DNA of 41,350 nt from Tissierella pigra (GTDB lineage Bacteria; Bacillota; Clostridia; Tissierellales; Tissierellaceae), in the NCBI RefSeq assembly GCF_009695605.1, contig NZ_VUNQ01000031.1, positions 1 to 41,350 on the forward strand. Direction: 5' to 3'. The position numbers and the translations under genes were made by a program. How positions within the stretch are numbered: the stretch's first letter is position 1; the number at the start of each line of letters is the position of its first letter. Below the pieces are notes generated by a model. That model saw only the letters and a program-made list of their open reading frames with translations. It did no database searches and was not told where the DNA came from. This document shows, in pieces, positions 7,220 to 15,701 of the stretch.

Positions 7220-8044
7220 ATGAATTACTTAACTAATAATTGTGCAGATTTACTTCATGAAATTAGGATAAAAAGTCCACTCATTCATAATATCACTAAT
7301 TATGTTACAGTAAATGATTGTGCAAATGCCATCTTGGCAATTGGAGCATCACCTATTATGGCTGATGATGTTGGAGAAGTGGAAGAAGTGGTTTCAATAT
7401 CTTCCGCTCTTGTAATTAATATAGGAACTTTAAATCAACGAACTGTTGATTCCATGATTAGAGCTGGAAAAAAAGCCAATAAACTTCATATTCCCGTAGT
7501 TTTAGATCCTGTTGGAGCAGGAGCGTCCACACTGCGAAACGAAACAACACAAAAAATTCTCTCAGAAATAAAAATAGATGTAATTCGTGGAAATTTATCA
7601 GAAATTTCCTTTATAGCTGGACTAAGTGTGTCTACAAAAGGAGTTGATACTTCAAAAGCAGATGAAAAAAATGATGCAGAAGCTATTGCAAAGTCAGTGG
7701 CGAATAAATATTCTTGTGTTGTAGGAATTACAGGAGAAGTAGATGTTATTTCAGATGGCATTCGTATTGTTAAAATAACCAACGGCCATAAACTACTTTC
7801 TAAAGTAACTGGTACAGGCTGTATGACATCTGCACTTGTAGGTAGTTTCTGTGGTATAACAAAAGATTACTATACAGCAACAGTTACAGGAATTGTTGTA
7901 ATGGGAATTGCTGGTGAGCTTTCCTTTGTAAAAACTAGAGAAATGGGAACAGGTAGTTTTCATATTGGTATTATTGATGCTTTATCAAATATGAATAGCA
8001 CATATTTTGTAGAAAGGGTGAAGATAGATGAAACCAAATATTGA
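7220..8044 (+). CDS. thiM: hydroxyethylthiazole kinase
   Basis: ThiM phosphorylates the thiazole alcohol 4-methyl-5-(2-hydroxyethyl)thiazole for salvage. The family start [19 protein letters not shown] and [15 protein letters not shown] are unmistakable. The ATP-site loop [15 protein letters not shown] carries the conserved Cys. I prefer the ATG at 7220 (274 aa), which has GGGAG 5 nt before it; a TTG at 7208 in the same frame is the alternative. It lies 95 bp after thiD and overlaps thiE by 17 nt, so the two are probably translated together. Confidence 0.94.
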   Translation: MNYLTNNCADLLHEIRIKSPLIHNITNYVTVNDCANAILAIGASPIMADDVGEVEEVVSISSALVINIGTLNQRTVDSMIRAGKKANKLHIPVVLDPVGAGASTLRNETTQKILSEIKIDVIRGNLSEISFIAGLSVSTKGVDTSKADEKNDAEAIAKSVANKYSCVVGITGEVDVISDGIRIVKITNGHKLLSKVTGTGCMTSALVGSFCGITKDYYTATVTGIVVMGIAGELSFVKTREMGTGSFHIGIIDALSNMNSTYFVERVKIDETKY

Positions 8045-8663
8045 TTATACACTCTATCTTATAACAGATAGAGAGCTTATGAGTACAGAAAAACTGGAGA
8101 CTGCTGTAGAACAAGCTATTTTAGGTGGTTGTACTGTAATACAATTGAGAGAAAAAAATTGCTCATCTTTAGAATTTTTTGAAATAGCAATGAAAATAAA
8201 GAAAATTACAGATAGATATCAGATTCCATTAATCATTAATGATCGAATTGATATTGCATTAGCAGTTGATGCTGATGGTATACACATTGGTCAAAGTGAT
8301 ATACCTGCAACCATTGCAAGAAAATTGATCGGCGACAATAAAATTCTTGGTGTATCTGTATCTACCCTTGAAGAAGCAATAAAGGCCCAGTCAGATGATG
8401 CAGACTATTTTGGTATCGGAGCAATGTTTGCAACTGATACGAAAACAGATGCAAAGCTTACATCCATAGATGAACTTGCACGAATACGAGAACATATTGA
8501 ACTGCCTATTGTGGTAATTGGAGGAATTAATAAGACTACAATACCAGAGTTTGAAGGTATAGATATCCATGGGCTTGCAGTGGTCTCAGCTATTATTTCC
8601 CAGCCAGATATAAAAGAAGCAGCTAAGGAGTTAAAAAGTATGTTTAAGAAAGGAAAAAATTGA
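8028..8663 (+). CDS. thiE: thiamin-phosphate synthase
   Basis: ThiE joins HMP diphosphate to thiazole phosphate, giving thiamin phosphate. This TIM-barrel enzyme (211 aa) shows TVIQLREKN, the substrate-phosphate site [34 protein letters not shown] in place of the usual GPxFxTxTK motif, and VVIGGIN near the end. The ATG at 8028 is preceded by AGAAAGG inside the thiM coding sequence, and the genes overlap by 17 nt. It completes the salvage route: ThiD and ThiM make the two halves and ThiE couples them. Confidence 0.94.
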   Translation: MKPNIDYTLYLITDRELMSTEKLETAVEQAILGGCTVIQLREKNCSSLEFFEIAMKIKKITDRYQIPLIINDRIDIALAVDADGIHIGQSDIPATIARKLIGDNKILGVSVSTLEEAIKAQSDDADYFGIGAMFATDTKTDAKLTSIDELARIREHIELPIVVIGGINKTTIPEFEGIDIHGLAVVSAIISQPDIKEAAKELKSMFKKGKN

Positions 8664-8700
8664 TGACTGTTTTTAGATCTGCATATTTAATTTAGATAGT

Positions 8701-8754
8701 ATGGTGTAAGAGTCAGCAGATAATTTTTAAATTATCTGTTGACTCTTACACTAT
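8701..8754. repeat. 26-bp near-perfect inverted repeat with 2-nt loop, no T-run
   Basis: Arms 8701-8726 and 8729-8754 pair over 26 positions with 24 Watson-Crick and two G-U pairs. Neither strand has a T-run after the stem, so it does not look like an ordinary terminator. It lies between thiE and the MerR gene. It may be a transcript-stabilising hairpin at the end of the thi operon or a small palindromic repeat. Confidence 0.7.
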
Positions 8755-8787
8755 GGTATGCTTTATACTATAATTGAGCTCAAAAAA

Positions 8788-8799
8788 CACATATATGTG
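8788..8799. promoter_or_regulatory. 12-bp perfect palindrome before the MerR gene
   Basis: CACATATATGTG lies 11 bp before the ATG, just upstream of the GAGG ribosome site. It could be an autoregulatory site for the MerR protein. It is short and AT-rich, so support is limited. Confidence 0.25.
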
Positions 8800-8810
8800 A
8801 GGTAAGATAA

Positions 8811-9629
8811 ATGTTAAAAATAGGTGATTTTTCAAAACTATCAATGATCAGTATAAGAATGCTACGTCATTATGATGAGATTGGTTTACTTATTCCAGAG
8901 AGTATAGATGATTTTACAGGTTATAGATATTACAGCGAAGCACAATTGCCTCTTGCAGGTCGTATTAATGCACTAAAAGATATGGGATTTAGCTTGGCAT
9001 CTGTTTCTAAAATACTGAAAAGTTATGAAAATCCACAAGCTCTAAAGGAATATTTATTATTAAAACAGACAGAAATTCAAGAACAAGCGGAGGAAATCCA
9101 TCGACGTTTACTGCTCATTGAGACTACTATTCAGAGACTTGGAAAGGATGATAAGACAATGAATTATAATGTAACGTTAAAAGAGCTTCCTGAAAGATAT
9201 GTGGCAAGTGTACGTAAGATAATTCCTAACTATGAGCAAGAAGGAATGCTTTGGAATATTCTCATGGAAGAAACAGCGTCTCTTCATATGCAAGATGGTG
9301 ACCCATGTTATACTTTAGCTATCTTTCATGATGGAGAGTATAAGGAAAGCAACGTGGATATAGAAGTTCAGAAATCAGTCCGTGGAAACTATAAGGACAC
9401 TGAAAATGTTAAATTTAAGACCGTTGCGCCAATTCAAATTGCTTCAGCTACTTACAAAGGAAGTTATGACCAAGTTATAGAAGTGAATGAAGCTGTAGCC
9501 AATTGGATTCGAGATAATGGATATGAATTTAATGGTTTGTCCTTCTGCATTTACCATGTTAGTCCTTATGAAACACAGAATCCAGAAGAATTAGTAACGG
9601 AAGTATGCTACCCTGTTAAAAAGAAATAA
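8811..9629 (+). CDS. MerR-family regulator with GyrI-like ligand-binding domain
   Basis: A two-domain regulator of the BmrR/TipA type. Residues 1-70 are the MerR winged helix (KIGDFSKLSMISIRMLRHYD, then FTGYRYYS). A coiled-coil dimerisation helix covers about 75-115. Residues 120-272 form a GyrI-like effector-binding domain (LKELPERYVASVRK at its start, EELVTEVCYPVKK at its end). Proteins of this layout bind hydrophobic or cationic small molecules and activate efflux or detoxification genes. No such target lies next to it, so it may act elsewhere or only on itself. A good terminator follows. Confidence 0.88.
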   Translation: MLKIGDFSKLSMISIRMLRHYDEIGLLIPESIDDFTGYRYYSEAQLPLAGRINALKDMGFSLASVSKILKSYENPQALKEYLLLKQTEIQEQAEEIHRRLLLIETTIQRLGKDDKTMNYNVTLKELPERYVASVRKIIPNYEQEGMLWNILMEETASLHMQDGDPCYTLAIFHDGEYKESNVDIEVQKSVRGNYKDTENVKFKTVAPIQIASATYKGSYDQVIEVNEAVANWIRDNGYEFNGLSFCIYHVSPYETQNPEELVTEVCYPVKKK

Positions 9630-9640
9630 AATGAAATGAT

Positions 9641-9679
9641 AAAAATCGTCTGTATGTTATAACATATAGACGATTTTTT
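9641..9679 (+). terminator. Rho-independent terminator of the MerR gene
   Basis: AAAAATCGTCTGTATGTT pairs with AACATATAGACGATTTTT with one G-U pair, and six T end the right arm. Confidence 0.85.
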
Positions 9680-9711
9680 CCACTGCTAAAAAGTGTAGTG
9701 GCATATTGTAA

Positions 9712-9813
9712 GAAGGGATTGAAGGCATATCAGTTGAAAATCAAACTTATAGTGGCGATTTCAAATTATCTGTTATAAAATATATACATATTATAAGTTT
9801 TTCAGCATATTAG
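9712..9813 (+). pseudogene. fragment of an IS3/IS150-type orfA
   Basis: The frame from 9712 reads EGIEGISVENQTYSGDFK then LSVIKYIH before it breaks at a stop. The string VENQTYSGDFK-x-SV resembles the middle of IS150-group OrfA proteins, where a second helix-turn-helix begins. Stops on both sides show it is only a relic. The match is from memory of the family, not from a search. Confidence 0.4.
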
Positions 9814-9861
9814 ACAGTTATGTATCATGTGCAAGACTATGAAAATAATAAGGAGAATAGA

Positions 9862-10458
9862 ATGGAGATTAAGACAAGATTAATTAAAGAAGATGATTAT
9901 ATAATGACAGAATGGTCAGGAGGTAAGACTACTCAAATATTTATCTATCCAGAAGGTTCAAATTATAAAGAGCTTAATTTTAAATTCAGATTAAGCTCTG
10001 CAACAGTAGAATTAGAAAAATCAGAGTTTACTAAATTAGAAGGAGTAAATAGATTTATTACATCACTTGATAATGGGCTTAAATTAACACATAATCACAA
10101 AAAATATATCAATCTAAAACCCTTTGAAGTATACGAATTTGATGGGGGAATAGATACTACTAGCTATGGTATGGCAAGGGATTTTAATTTGATGCTTAGA
10201 GACGGAGTTGAAGGACAACTTGAGAGTATTTATATAGATAAAGAGTGTTTAATAGTAGAAGAAGTTCCATCTGATTTTAAGGAAGTCTTTTATTTTATAT
10301 ATGCTTGTGATAATGAGGTGTATGTTGATATCAAGGAAGATACAAAGCCTATTAGCCCATTTCAGACTCTTCTAGTTAGATCTAATAACAATATTCTAAA
10401 TCTAAAACTAAGATCTGAAAAACCAGTTAATATTTTAATAGCAAAGATATATATATAG
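9862..10458 (+). CDS. HutD-family protein
   Basis: A cupin-like HutD (DUF886) protein of 198 aa. Marks of the family are EWSGGKTTQIFIYPE, which takes the place of the WxNGGGxT(R/K)ExxxxP start, FRLSSATVELEKSEFTKLEG, the FxxFxGVxR region, and MARDFNLMLRDG near the middle. HutD proteins occur with histidine-degradation genes and are thought to tune that pathway, but no hut gene is seen here. The ATG at 9862 has AAGGAG spaced 6 nt before it; the frame is open to 9820. It is a single gene. The next 218 bp (10459-10676) hold nothing I recognise except a ribosome site at the end. Confidence 0.75.
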   Translation: MEIKTRLIKEDDYIMTEWSGGKTTQIFIYPEGSNYKELNFKFRLSSATVELEKSEFTKLEGVNRFITSLDNGLKLTHNHKKYINLKPFEVYEFDGGIDTTSYGMARDFNLMLRDGVEGQLESIYIDKECLIVEEVPSDFKEVFYFIYACDNEVYVDIKEDTKPISPFQTLLVRSNNNILNLKLRSEKPVNILIAKIYI

Positions 10459-10676
10459 GAGTTTTTTGATATTTAGTATTAATATTCCATTGCAAATGAG
10501 TATCGTAGCTGGCAAGTGTTAAGGGTATTAGTTTTAATTAGATAAGTTAACGTATGACATAAATTAAACAATTTTTATACCAATAAACTCAACAAATTCC
10601 AATATTTGCCGATAATCTTTATAACTTAATTTATTTTATTATGGAATTCAATAAGATATGTGGAAGGAGGAATAGT

Positions 10677-11360
10677 ATGAAAATAAATTTTAAATATGAA
10701 GAAAATGAGTACTTAAATATACATACTATATCTGTTATAGGTGAATTTAATGGCTATGATTCTAAAAAAGGACAAATGATAAAAGAGGGCAATACTTGGA
10801 TTTTTGGACATAACCTTCCCCCAGGAGAACATAGATATAAATTTCTTATAAATGGAGAGTTGAAGCTTAATGATCCGACAGCTAATATATATTTGCCTGA
10901 TGATAACGAAGAACTTTGGTCAGTAATTATTATTAATGATCAAGAAGAAAGACTTTATAATAATACTCAATATACGGTGCATTTGGATAAATATAATATA
11001 AGTTCAGTTGCAAAGGAAGAAGTTGTTGCTAATAAGAAAAGATTCAATATCTTCTTGGATAAGAAAGTAATAACAAGATTTGAATTTACCAAAGTAACAG
11101 GGTTACATACAGTGACAACAGTATGGTATACCCCTAAAATGGATTTGTTTCAAATTACAGAAAACAATTTATTTACACCACAGGGAGAGGACAAGCCAAT
11201 AAAGATGTGGTTTTGGATGGATTTAGAGGATAAAGGACGACAGTATCCTTGTGGAGTTTGGACAATGAAATTATTTATAGATGGAGAATTTATTTTAGAG
11301 GATCAATTTACTATTACAGAATCAAGTTCATATTCATCACAGGGAGAAATAAAATATTGA
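10677..11360 (+). CDS. CBM48/AMPK-type glycogen-binding-domain protein of unknown role
   Basis: Residues 10-95 match an E-set carbohydrate-binding domain of the CBM48/AMPK type: ISVIGEFNGYDSKKGQMIKE, WIFGHNLPPGEHRYKFLING and the closing LNDPTANIYLPDD. The second half (about 125-227) looks like another beta-sandwich, ending KMWFWMDLEDKGRQYPCGVW and TMKLFIDGEFILED. There is no signal peptide, membrane segment or catalytic domain, so it should be cytoplasmic and may bind glycogen or another glucan. ATG at 10677 follows GGAAGGAGG. It lies 21 bp before the helical-protein gene and was probably co-transcribed with it. The function is not known. Confidence 0.6.
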   Translation: MKINFKYEENEYLNIHTISVIGEFNGYDSKKGQMIKEGNTWIFGHNLPPGEHRYKFLINGELKLNDPTANIYLPDDNEELWSVIIINDQEERLYNNTQYTVHLDKYNISSVAKEEVVANKKRFNIFLDKKVITRFEFTKVTGLHTVTTVWYTPKMDLFQITENNLFTPQGEDKPIKMWFWMDLEDKGRQYPCGVWTMKLFIDGEFILEDQFTITESSSYSSQGEIKY

Positions 11361-11381
11361 TTAGAAAAGGGGTTGAAAAGG

Positions 11382-12404
11382 ATGATAAAATCTATTAATA
11401 GTATTAATGACCTAAACTATGTAAATAACAGTAATATATATAAACCTAAGAAAAATGATAATGAAAATTGCAAAACAAATATGACTAGCAGTGTTAAAAC
11501 CGTTGAAAATGAATATAGAGAATTAATTATGAAAAATACTGTTAATATTAAAGAGGTTGATACTAATGTAAAGAATACAACTAAAAGTTCCATAGGTTCT
11601 TTTTTAAATTCAATATCGGAGTCTATTTCTATGACATTGGATACTGTGAAAAATGTTACAAAGACAGCAGTATCCATAGGTGAAGGTGTAAAGAATACTG
11701 TGTTTTTAGCTTCAAATGTTATAAAAGATACTTTTAATTCAGTGGGTAAAAGCATACAGAATGTTGTACAAACAATTGAGGATAAAAAAACTGAAACTAT
11801 CTCAAAGATATCTAATACTTATAAAGAAGTATCAACGACAGTTTCAGAGTTGCAACAAGCCTCTAAGGAAATCTTAAGTTCAGCTACTTCTATAGTTGGG
11901 GAATCATTGAAAACATCGGTTTCTATAGGTGAGGATGTTGCAAGTATAGTAGGGAATATTGGAATTACAGTAAACAATATTAAAGGAACAATAAATAATC
12001 CGAATAATGGAATTCTGAAAAAAGGAATAGAAACCATAGGACTTATAAAAGCAGGTATAAACTCTATAAAGGAACCTATAAAGAGAATACCAAATACATT
12101 TTCAACAGGCAGCAATAATATAAAAGAGCATTATAGTAATATAGTAGAGACTGTTAAAAATTCAGAATCTAAAATTAGAATAGTTAAGAGTGCTATTGTA
12201 TCAGTAGCAAAGGAAGTTGTAGATTCCGTAAAAACTATAGCATCTGAAGTAAAATCAGCAAGTAGCGAAATAGCAAATACTGTACAAAGTTCTGCATCTA
12301 ATGTAAAAAATATAATTAACAAGGGCTATGATGAAGTTGCACAAATATACAGAGAGTCTAAAATTGATAATAATGATTTAGTTAGTAATCCTGTGTTGAT
12401 TTAG
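11382..12404 (+). CDS. long amphipathic-helix repeat protein, LEA/apolipoprotein-like
   Basis: I do not recognise a named family. After a polar N-terminus (about 1-50) the protein is almost wholly helical and amphipathic, rich in Ser, Thr, Lys, Val and Ile, with one Cys and no Trp. Repeated units are visible, such as TKTAVSIGEGVKNTV and LKTSVSIGEDVASIV, and many xxVKxxVxxA steps that recall LEA, phasin or apolipoprotein surfaces. It has no signal peptide. The ATG at 11382 is preceded by AAAAGGGG with 9-nt spacing; a TTG at 11373 is the alternative. It follows the CBM48-like gene by 21 bp, and a decayed T-box terminator lies just downstream. A coat or scaffold for a storage granule or membrane would fit, but this is a guess. 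Confidence 0.55.
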   Translation: MIKSINSINDLNYVNNSNIYKPKKNDNENCKTNMTSSVKTVENEYRELIMKNTVNIKEVDTNVKNTTKSSIGSFLNSISESISMTLDTVKNVTKTAVSIGEGVKNTVFLASNVIKDTFNSVGKSIQNVVQTIEDKKTETISKISNTYKEVSTTVSELQQASKEILSSATSIVGESLKTSVSIGEDVASIVGNIGITVNNIKGTINNPNNGILKKGIETIGLIKAGINSIKEPIKRIPNTFSTGSNNIKEHYSNIVETVKNSESKIRIVKSAIVSVAKEVVDSVKTIASEVKSASSEIANTVQSSASNVKNIINKGYDEVAQIYRESKIDNNDLVSNPVLI

Positions 12405-12431
12405 AAGTTTTTTATAATATTAATAATAAAA

Positions 12432-12566
12432 GGTAAAATTAAATCAAACTCTTGATCTAGGAATAACTCTTAGTTCGAGAGTTTTTATTTATTTTTAAAT
12501 AATAGAAGGGAAGTTTATAAATATTTTTGTCGGAGGAGCATGATCATATACAAAAGGAAATAAACG
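12432..12566 (+). pseudogene. relic of a T-box terminator and the first codons of metG
   Basis: This segment matches the leader/start of the intact metG (18626-18740): the AAACTC...GAGAGTTTTT hairpin, the shared TTATTTTTAAATAATAG, the ribosome-site region and then IFVGGA against IFIGGA. The ATG is now ATA (12517-12519), and the Trp codon TGG after GGAGCA has become TGA (12541-12543), so it cannot encode a synthetase. Similarity fades after about 12566. The hairpin still has a 9-bp stem and a T-run and probably ends the upstream two-gene operon. From 12567 to about 12680 I see nothing else. Confidence 0.8.
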
Positions 12567-12683
12567 ATTTTAGAAAATATTATAGCAGTTTGGAAATCTC
12601 AATCTTTGTATTCAAGAAGTTAAGGATTTATCATTCTAAGAGTGAAATGCGAGATAAAAAGAGCATTAGTTTAAATTGATTCT

Positions 12684-12705
12684 ATTATGTAATTATTATG
12701 TAATT
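12684..12705. promoter_or_regulatory. two tandem 11-bp repeats ATTATGTAATT
   Basis: Two identical 11-bp units lie head to tail, 32 bp before a TATAAT at 12737-12742. Tandem repeats of one helical turn are typical of OmpR-family or ComA-like activator sites. Which regulator binds is unknown. Confidence 0.4.
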
Positions 12706-12775
12706 TTTTTGTAAATACTTCCAAATTCCTTAGTTATATAATAAAGTTAATTCAATAAAAAAAGGAGAATAAAAA

Positions 12776-14878
12776 ACGAGACAGAAAATAAGAAGAATTG
12801 CTTCAGTTACATTAGGTTTTACTATAGCTATTGCACCACTACCACAAGTATCACTGGGACATTTGAATGGAATTACAGCTATGGCAGAACAGACTAAAGC
12901 AAGTGACAGATTACAAAACTCAATATCTGCAATTATTAATAAAAATGATAATAATCATGACTATATGAAAGATTCCAAGTATATTGAATTGGCAAATAAG
13001 TTAGGAACCAGCTTATTGACAAAATATAGTAAAGACGATAGTAGAAAAATAGGTAAACATTTTAATATCGGTAATTTAGATGGAGATAACATTCCTGAAA
13101 TTATAGTGTATGAACAAAGAGATTTCAGCAAGATGGATGATGAAGGTACATTAGTATTATATAAATATAAAGATGGTGAGTATAAGGAAATAGATAGAGT
13201 TTCTATGAATTATGACAATGGAGTTGAAAATATAATTATAGGAGAAGGGAAAACAGGAAAAAATGCGATTTTTATAAATTCCAATGTAGGAGCCCATTCA
13301 GGACAATTTTATCTTTTTACTCTTGAGAATGATAAATTAGTTAATAGAATAAGCCCTAAAAAGGCAAATCTTTTATCAGTATATCCAAATGGAGAGATAA
13401 AAGATATTGATAAAGATGGAATACTTGAATTTTCCATACAAGAAATTGATCCTGAATCTGCCGACAGTAGTTCTGTCAACTCAGAAAAGATTAATATATG
13501 GTATAAATGGGATGGAAAAGATGGAGTTAATTTTGTGAAATGTGAGAAAGTAGGAGAATATAAAGAAGAAAAAACAGATAAAAAAATAATATCTAATTAT
13601 AATGAATTTATAAATAAAGGGAATTTATCAAAAGCATTTGATTATTTAAATGAAAATAAAGATAAACTTTCTATAAGAGATAATAGTGAAGGAGTTAGGA
13701 CATATTTGTCAGCTTTAAATGAAGAACTTAGTTTAATGAATACTACCTTCAATAAATATCAGGAAAAATATAAAATGTTTGAAAATCAAGGAATCATGAA
13801 AACATATAAATTGAAAGCTACTGATTTAAATGATGTAAATATTATTAAAAATACTTCTATTTTTCCAAAGGAAAAAGATTTGAAAAAATTACTTCTAAAT
13901 GCCAACAGTATGGGATTAAAAGTGGCTACAGCGGAAGGAAGTTACTATTTCATTATAGATTATGAGAAACTTTTAAATTTTAGTGATTCCGTAAGTAGTG
14001 AGATAAATGATTATTTAAAGATATTTACAGCAGAATCGAATAAGCCAGGATTTTCTGAAGAATATGTTCAAATACCATTAGATGAAATGGCTTCAAGAAT
14101 TGCAGCTATGGAAGAGTTTATGTTAATGTATCCTTATTCTAAATATCTACCAGAAGTAAATCAAATGCATGAATGGTATCTAAGAGGATATATTTTCTCC
14201 ACCCATGATCTTGTAAATCATAAGATGAATTCTGATATCCTTAAAAGTTATAATAAGGCAATGGAAAATTATGAGCATTTAGTATTACATGATATATTGA
14301 AGACTTATACAGAGGAAATAGCTAAAAATGGTAATAAAATTACAGAGGATTTAATAGATAAGATGAATCAAATAATAAATGAAGATGAGATAATAGAATT
14401 CAAATCAAATACAATAGATTTTTCAATTATTAAATATAAATCTTCTGAAACTCAAAGAAATGAAAAATTAGAAAAAGCTATTATAGATTATTTAAAGTAT
14501 GATAAAAATCAAGATGGAAAGGTTGCATATTCTTATAACTATATTGATATTAATGGAGATGGCAAAAAAGAAATCTTCGTTTACTTATTAGGACAATCTG
14601 TATCAGGTTCAGGTGGTTCTACAGCTTTAATAATTGAGGAAAAAGGCTATGAAATAATATCTAAATTCACATTAGCAAGAAATCCAATTATAGTAAGTGA
14701 AGATAAAACAAATGGGTGGAATGATATTATAATGCAGGTAGCAGGTGGAGGGACAGAATTTTCTTATGCCAGAATGAAATTTGATGGAAAAAAATATCCA
14801 TCTAATCCTTCAAAGGCTCCTAGAGTGAAGGAAAATGTTGTAAAAGGTACAGCTATTATTTCCAATATTCTATCGTAA
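12776..14878 (+). CDS. secreted FG-GAP/DxDGD-repeat protein with altered start and IS-cut end (possible pseudogene)
   Basis: The open frame carries an export signal: RQKIRRIASVTLGFTIAIA, then a cleavage-like region near TAMAEQ. Ahead of it is AAAGGAG with 8-nt spacing, but the codon there is ACG, one base from ATG; later TTG (12863) or ATG (12881) starts would lose the signal. The body shows calcium-type or FG-GAP motifs: NLDGDNIPEIIVYE (about residue 100), DIDKDGILEFS and DINGDGKKEIFVY. The stop TAA (14876-14878) lies inside the IS66 terminal repeat, so the original C-terminus is gone. It was an extracellular protein of unknown role. Present function is doubtful unless ACG is used. Confidence 0.6.
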   Translation, partial: TRQKIRRIASVTLGFTIAIAPLPQVSLGHLNGITAMAEQTKASDRLQNSISAIINKNDNNHDYMKDSKYIELANKLGTSLLTKYSKDDSRKIGKHFNIGNLDGDNIPEIIVYEQRDFSKMDDEGTLVLYKYKDGEYKEIDRVSMNYDNGVENIIIGEGKTGKNAIFINSNVGAHSGQFYLFTLENDKLVNRISPKKANLLSVYPNGEIKDIDKDGILEFSIQEIDPESADSSSVNSEKINIWYKWDGKDGVNFVKCEKVGEYKEEKTDKKIISNYNEFINKGNLSKAFDYLNENKDKLSIRDNSEGVRTYLSALNEELSLMNTTFNKYQEKYKMFENQGIMKTYKLKATDLNDVNIIKNTSIFPKEKDLKKLLLNANSMGLKVATAEGSYYFIIDYEKLLNFSDSVSSEINDYLKIFTAESNKPGFSEEYVQIPLDEMASRIAAMEEFMLMYPYSKYLPEVNQMHEWYLRGYIFSTHDLVNHKMNSDILKSYNKAMENYEHLVLHDILKTYTEEIAKNGNKITEDLIDKMNQIINEDEIIEFKSNTIDFSIIKYKSSETQRNEKLEKAIIDYLKYDKNQDGKVAYSYNYIDINGDGKKEIFVYLLGQSVSGSGGSTALIIEEKGYEIISKFTLARNPIIVSEDKTNGWNDIIMQVAGGGTEFSYARMKFDGKKYPSNPSKAPRVKENVVKGTAIISNILS

Positions 14879-14962
14879 GCGTCAAATATAACCCACATAG
14901 AATAGAATTTAAGATCATGAGATAATACACCCAAGATATTAACTGGAGGTGTATTTTTCTTT

Positions 14963-15283
14963 ATGAAGCTAAATGAAAACAAAGAACTATGGACTCAGCG
15001 TGTGGAAGAGTTTAAGTCCAGCAACCTTAATCAAACTACATGGTGTGAAAAAAATAATATCAAGGTCAGCTCACTTAGATATTGGCTTAGAAAGCTTGAT
15101 AATAACTCATTCACTAAGCCTGTTAATTCATCTGATGCATTTGAATTTGCCTGTGTTTCAATTGCAGAAGATCAAGCTTCCCCAGCTGTGACACTTGAGA
15201 TTAAAGATGTAAGGTTAGCCATAACAAATGATTATGATGAGGTACTACTTCTTAAGCTGATTAAGACCCTTAAAAAGTTATGA
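14963..15283 (+). CDS. tnpA: IS66 accessory protein TnpA
   Basis: A 106-residue protein with an N-terminal helix-turn-helix (WTQRVEEFKSSNLNQTTWCE then NNIKVSSLRYWLRKL), typical of IS66 TnpA/TnpC-like accessory proteins (not the transposase). It likely helps to bind the IS ends. GGAGG (14944-14948) lies 14 nt before the ATG. It overlaps tnpB by 4 nt (ATGA), so the two are coupled. Confidence 0.85.
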   Translation: MKLNENKELWTQRVEEFKSSNLNQTTWCEKNNIKVSSLRYWLRKLDNNSFTKPVNSSDAFEFACVSIAEDQASPAVTLEIKDVRLAITNDYDEVLLLKLIKTLKKL

Positions 15284-15636
15284 TAAAACAGATATCAATT
15301 GAGAAAGTCCATCTTGCCCTAGGCTCCACTGATCTTAGGAAATCTATTGATGGACTTGCTCTCATCGTAGAACATGTCCTACAAATGGATCCTTTCTCAA
15401 CTCATTTATTTGGATTTTGCAATAAAAGACAGAACCTCATCAAAATCTTAGTTTGGGATAACAATGGTTTTTGGATACATTACAAAAGACTTGAAAGTGG
15501 AAATTTTAAATGGCCACAAAAAGGAAGTGGTGGGTCTGTCTCAATTAGTGAAAGGCAATTCCGTTGGCTTCTGGATGGGTTAAGCATTGACCAAGAAAAT
15601 GCTCATAAACCTTCATATGAACGTATTTTAATCTAG
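15280..15636 (+). CDS. tnpB: IS66 accessory protein TnpB
   Basis: IS66 Orf2/TnpB family protein, 118 aa, full length. LALGSTDLRKSIDGLALIVE and LFGFCNKRQNLIKILVWDNN are the family hallmarks, followed by GFWIHYKRLESGNFKWP. It begins in the ATGA overlap with tnpA. Its exact role in transposition is not settled, but it is required in tested IS66 elements. Confidence 0.93.
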   Translation: MIKQISIEKVHLALGSTDLRKSIDGLALIVEHVLQMDPFSTHLFGFCNKRQNLIKILVWDNNGFWIHYKRLESGNFKWPQKGSGGSVSISERQFRWLLDGLSIDQENAHKPSYERILI

Positions 15637-15701
15637 AAAAATCTTCAATTCCCATGCAAATAAAGCTTTTTTTGTACTTCGAGATATAGTATAATACTAG
15701 T

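Noticed and set aside
7123-7236. Short hydrophobic frame between thiD and thiM (…STLSVMVAIGSICFIINKRK…)
   Set aside because: Has no start with a ribosome site, overlaps the thiM start, and I could not match it to a thiamin transporter; it may be a relic, but support is too thin.
11417-12322. Long reverse-strand open frames opposite the helical-protein gene
   Set aside because: They mirror its regular Val/Ile/Ser-rich codons, have no ribosome site, and the plus strand frame has better composition.
12863-12865. TTG at 12863 as the true start of the exported-protein gene
   Set aside because: It would discard a well-formed signal peptide and has no ribosome site; the ACG with AAAGGAG fits better, though the gene may be dead.
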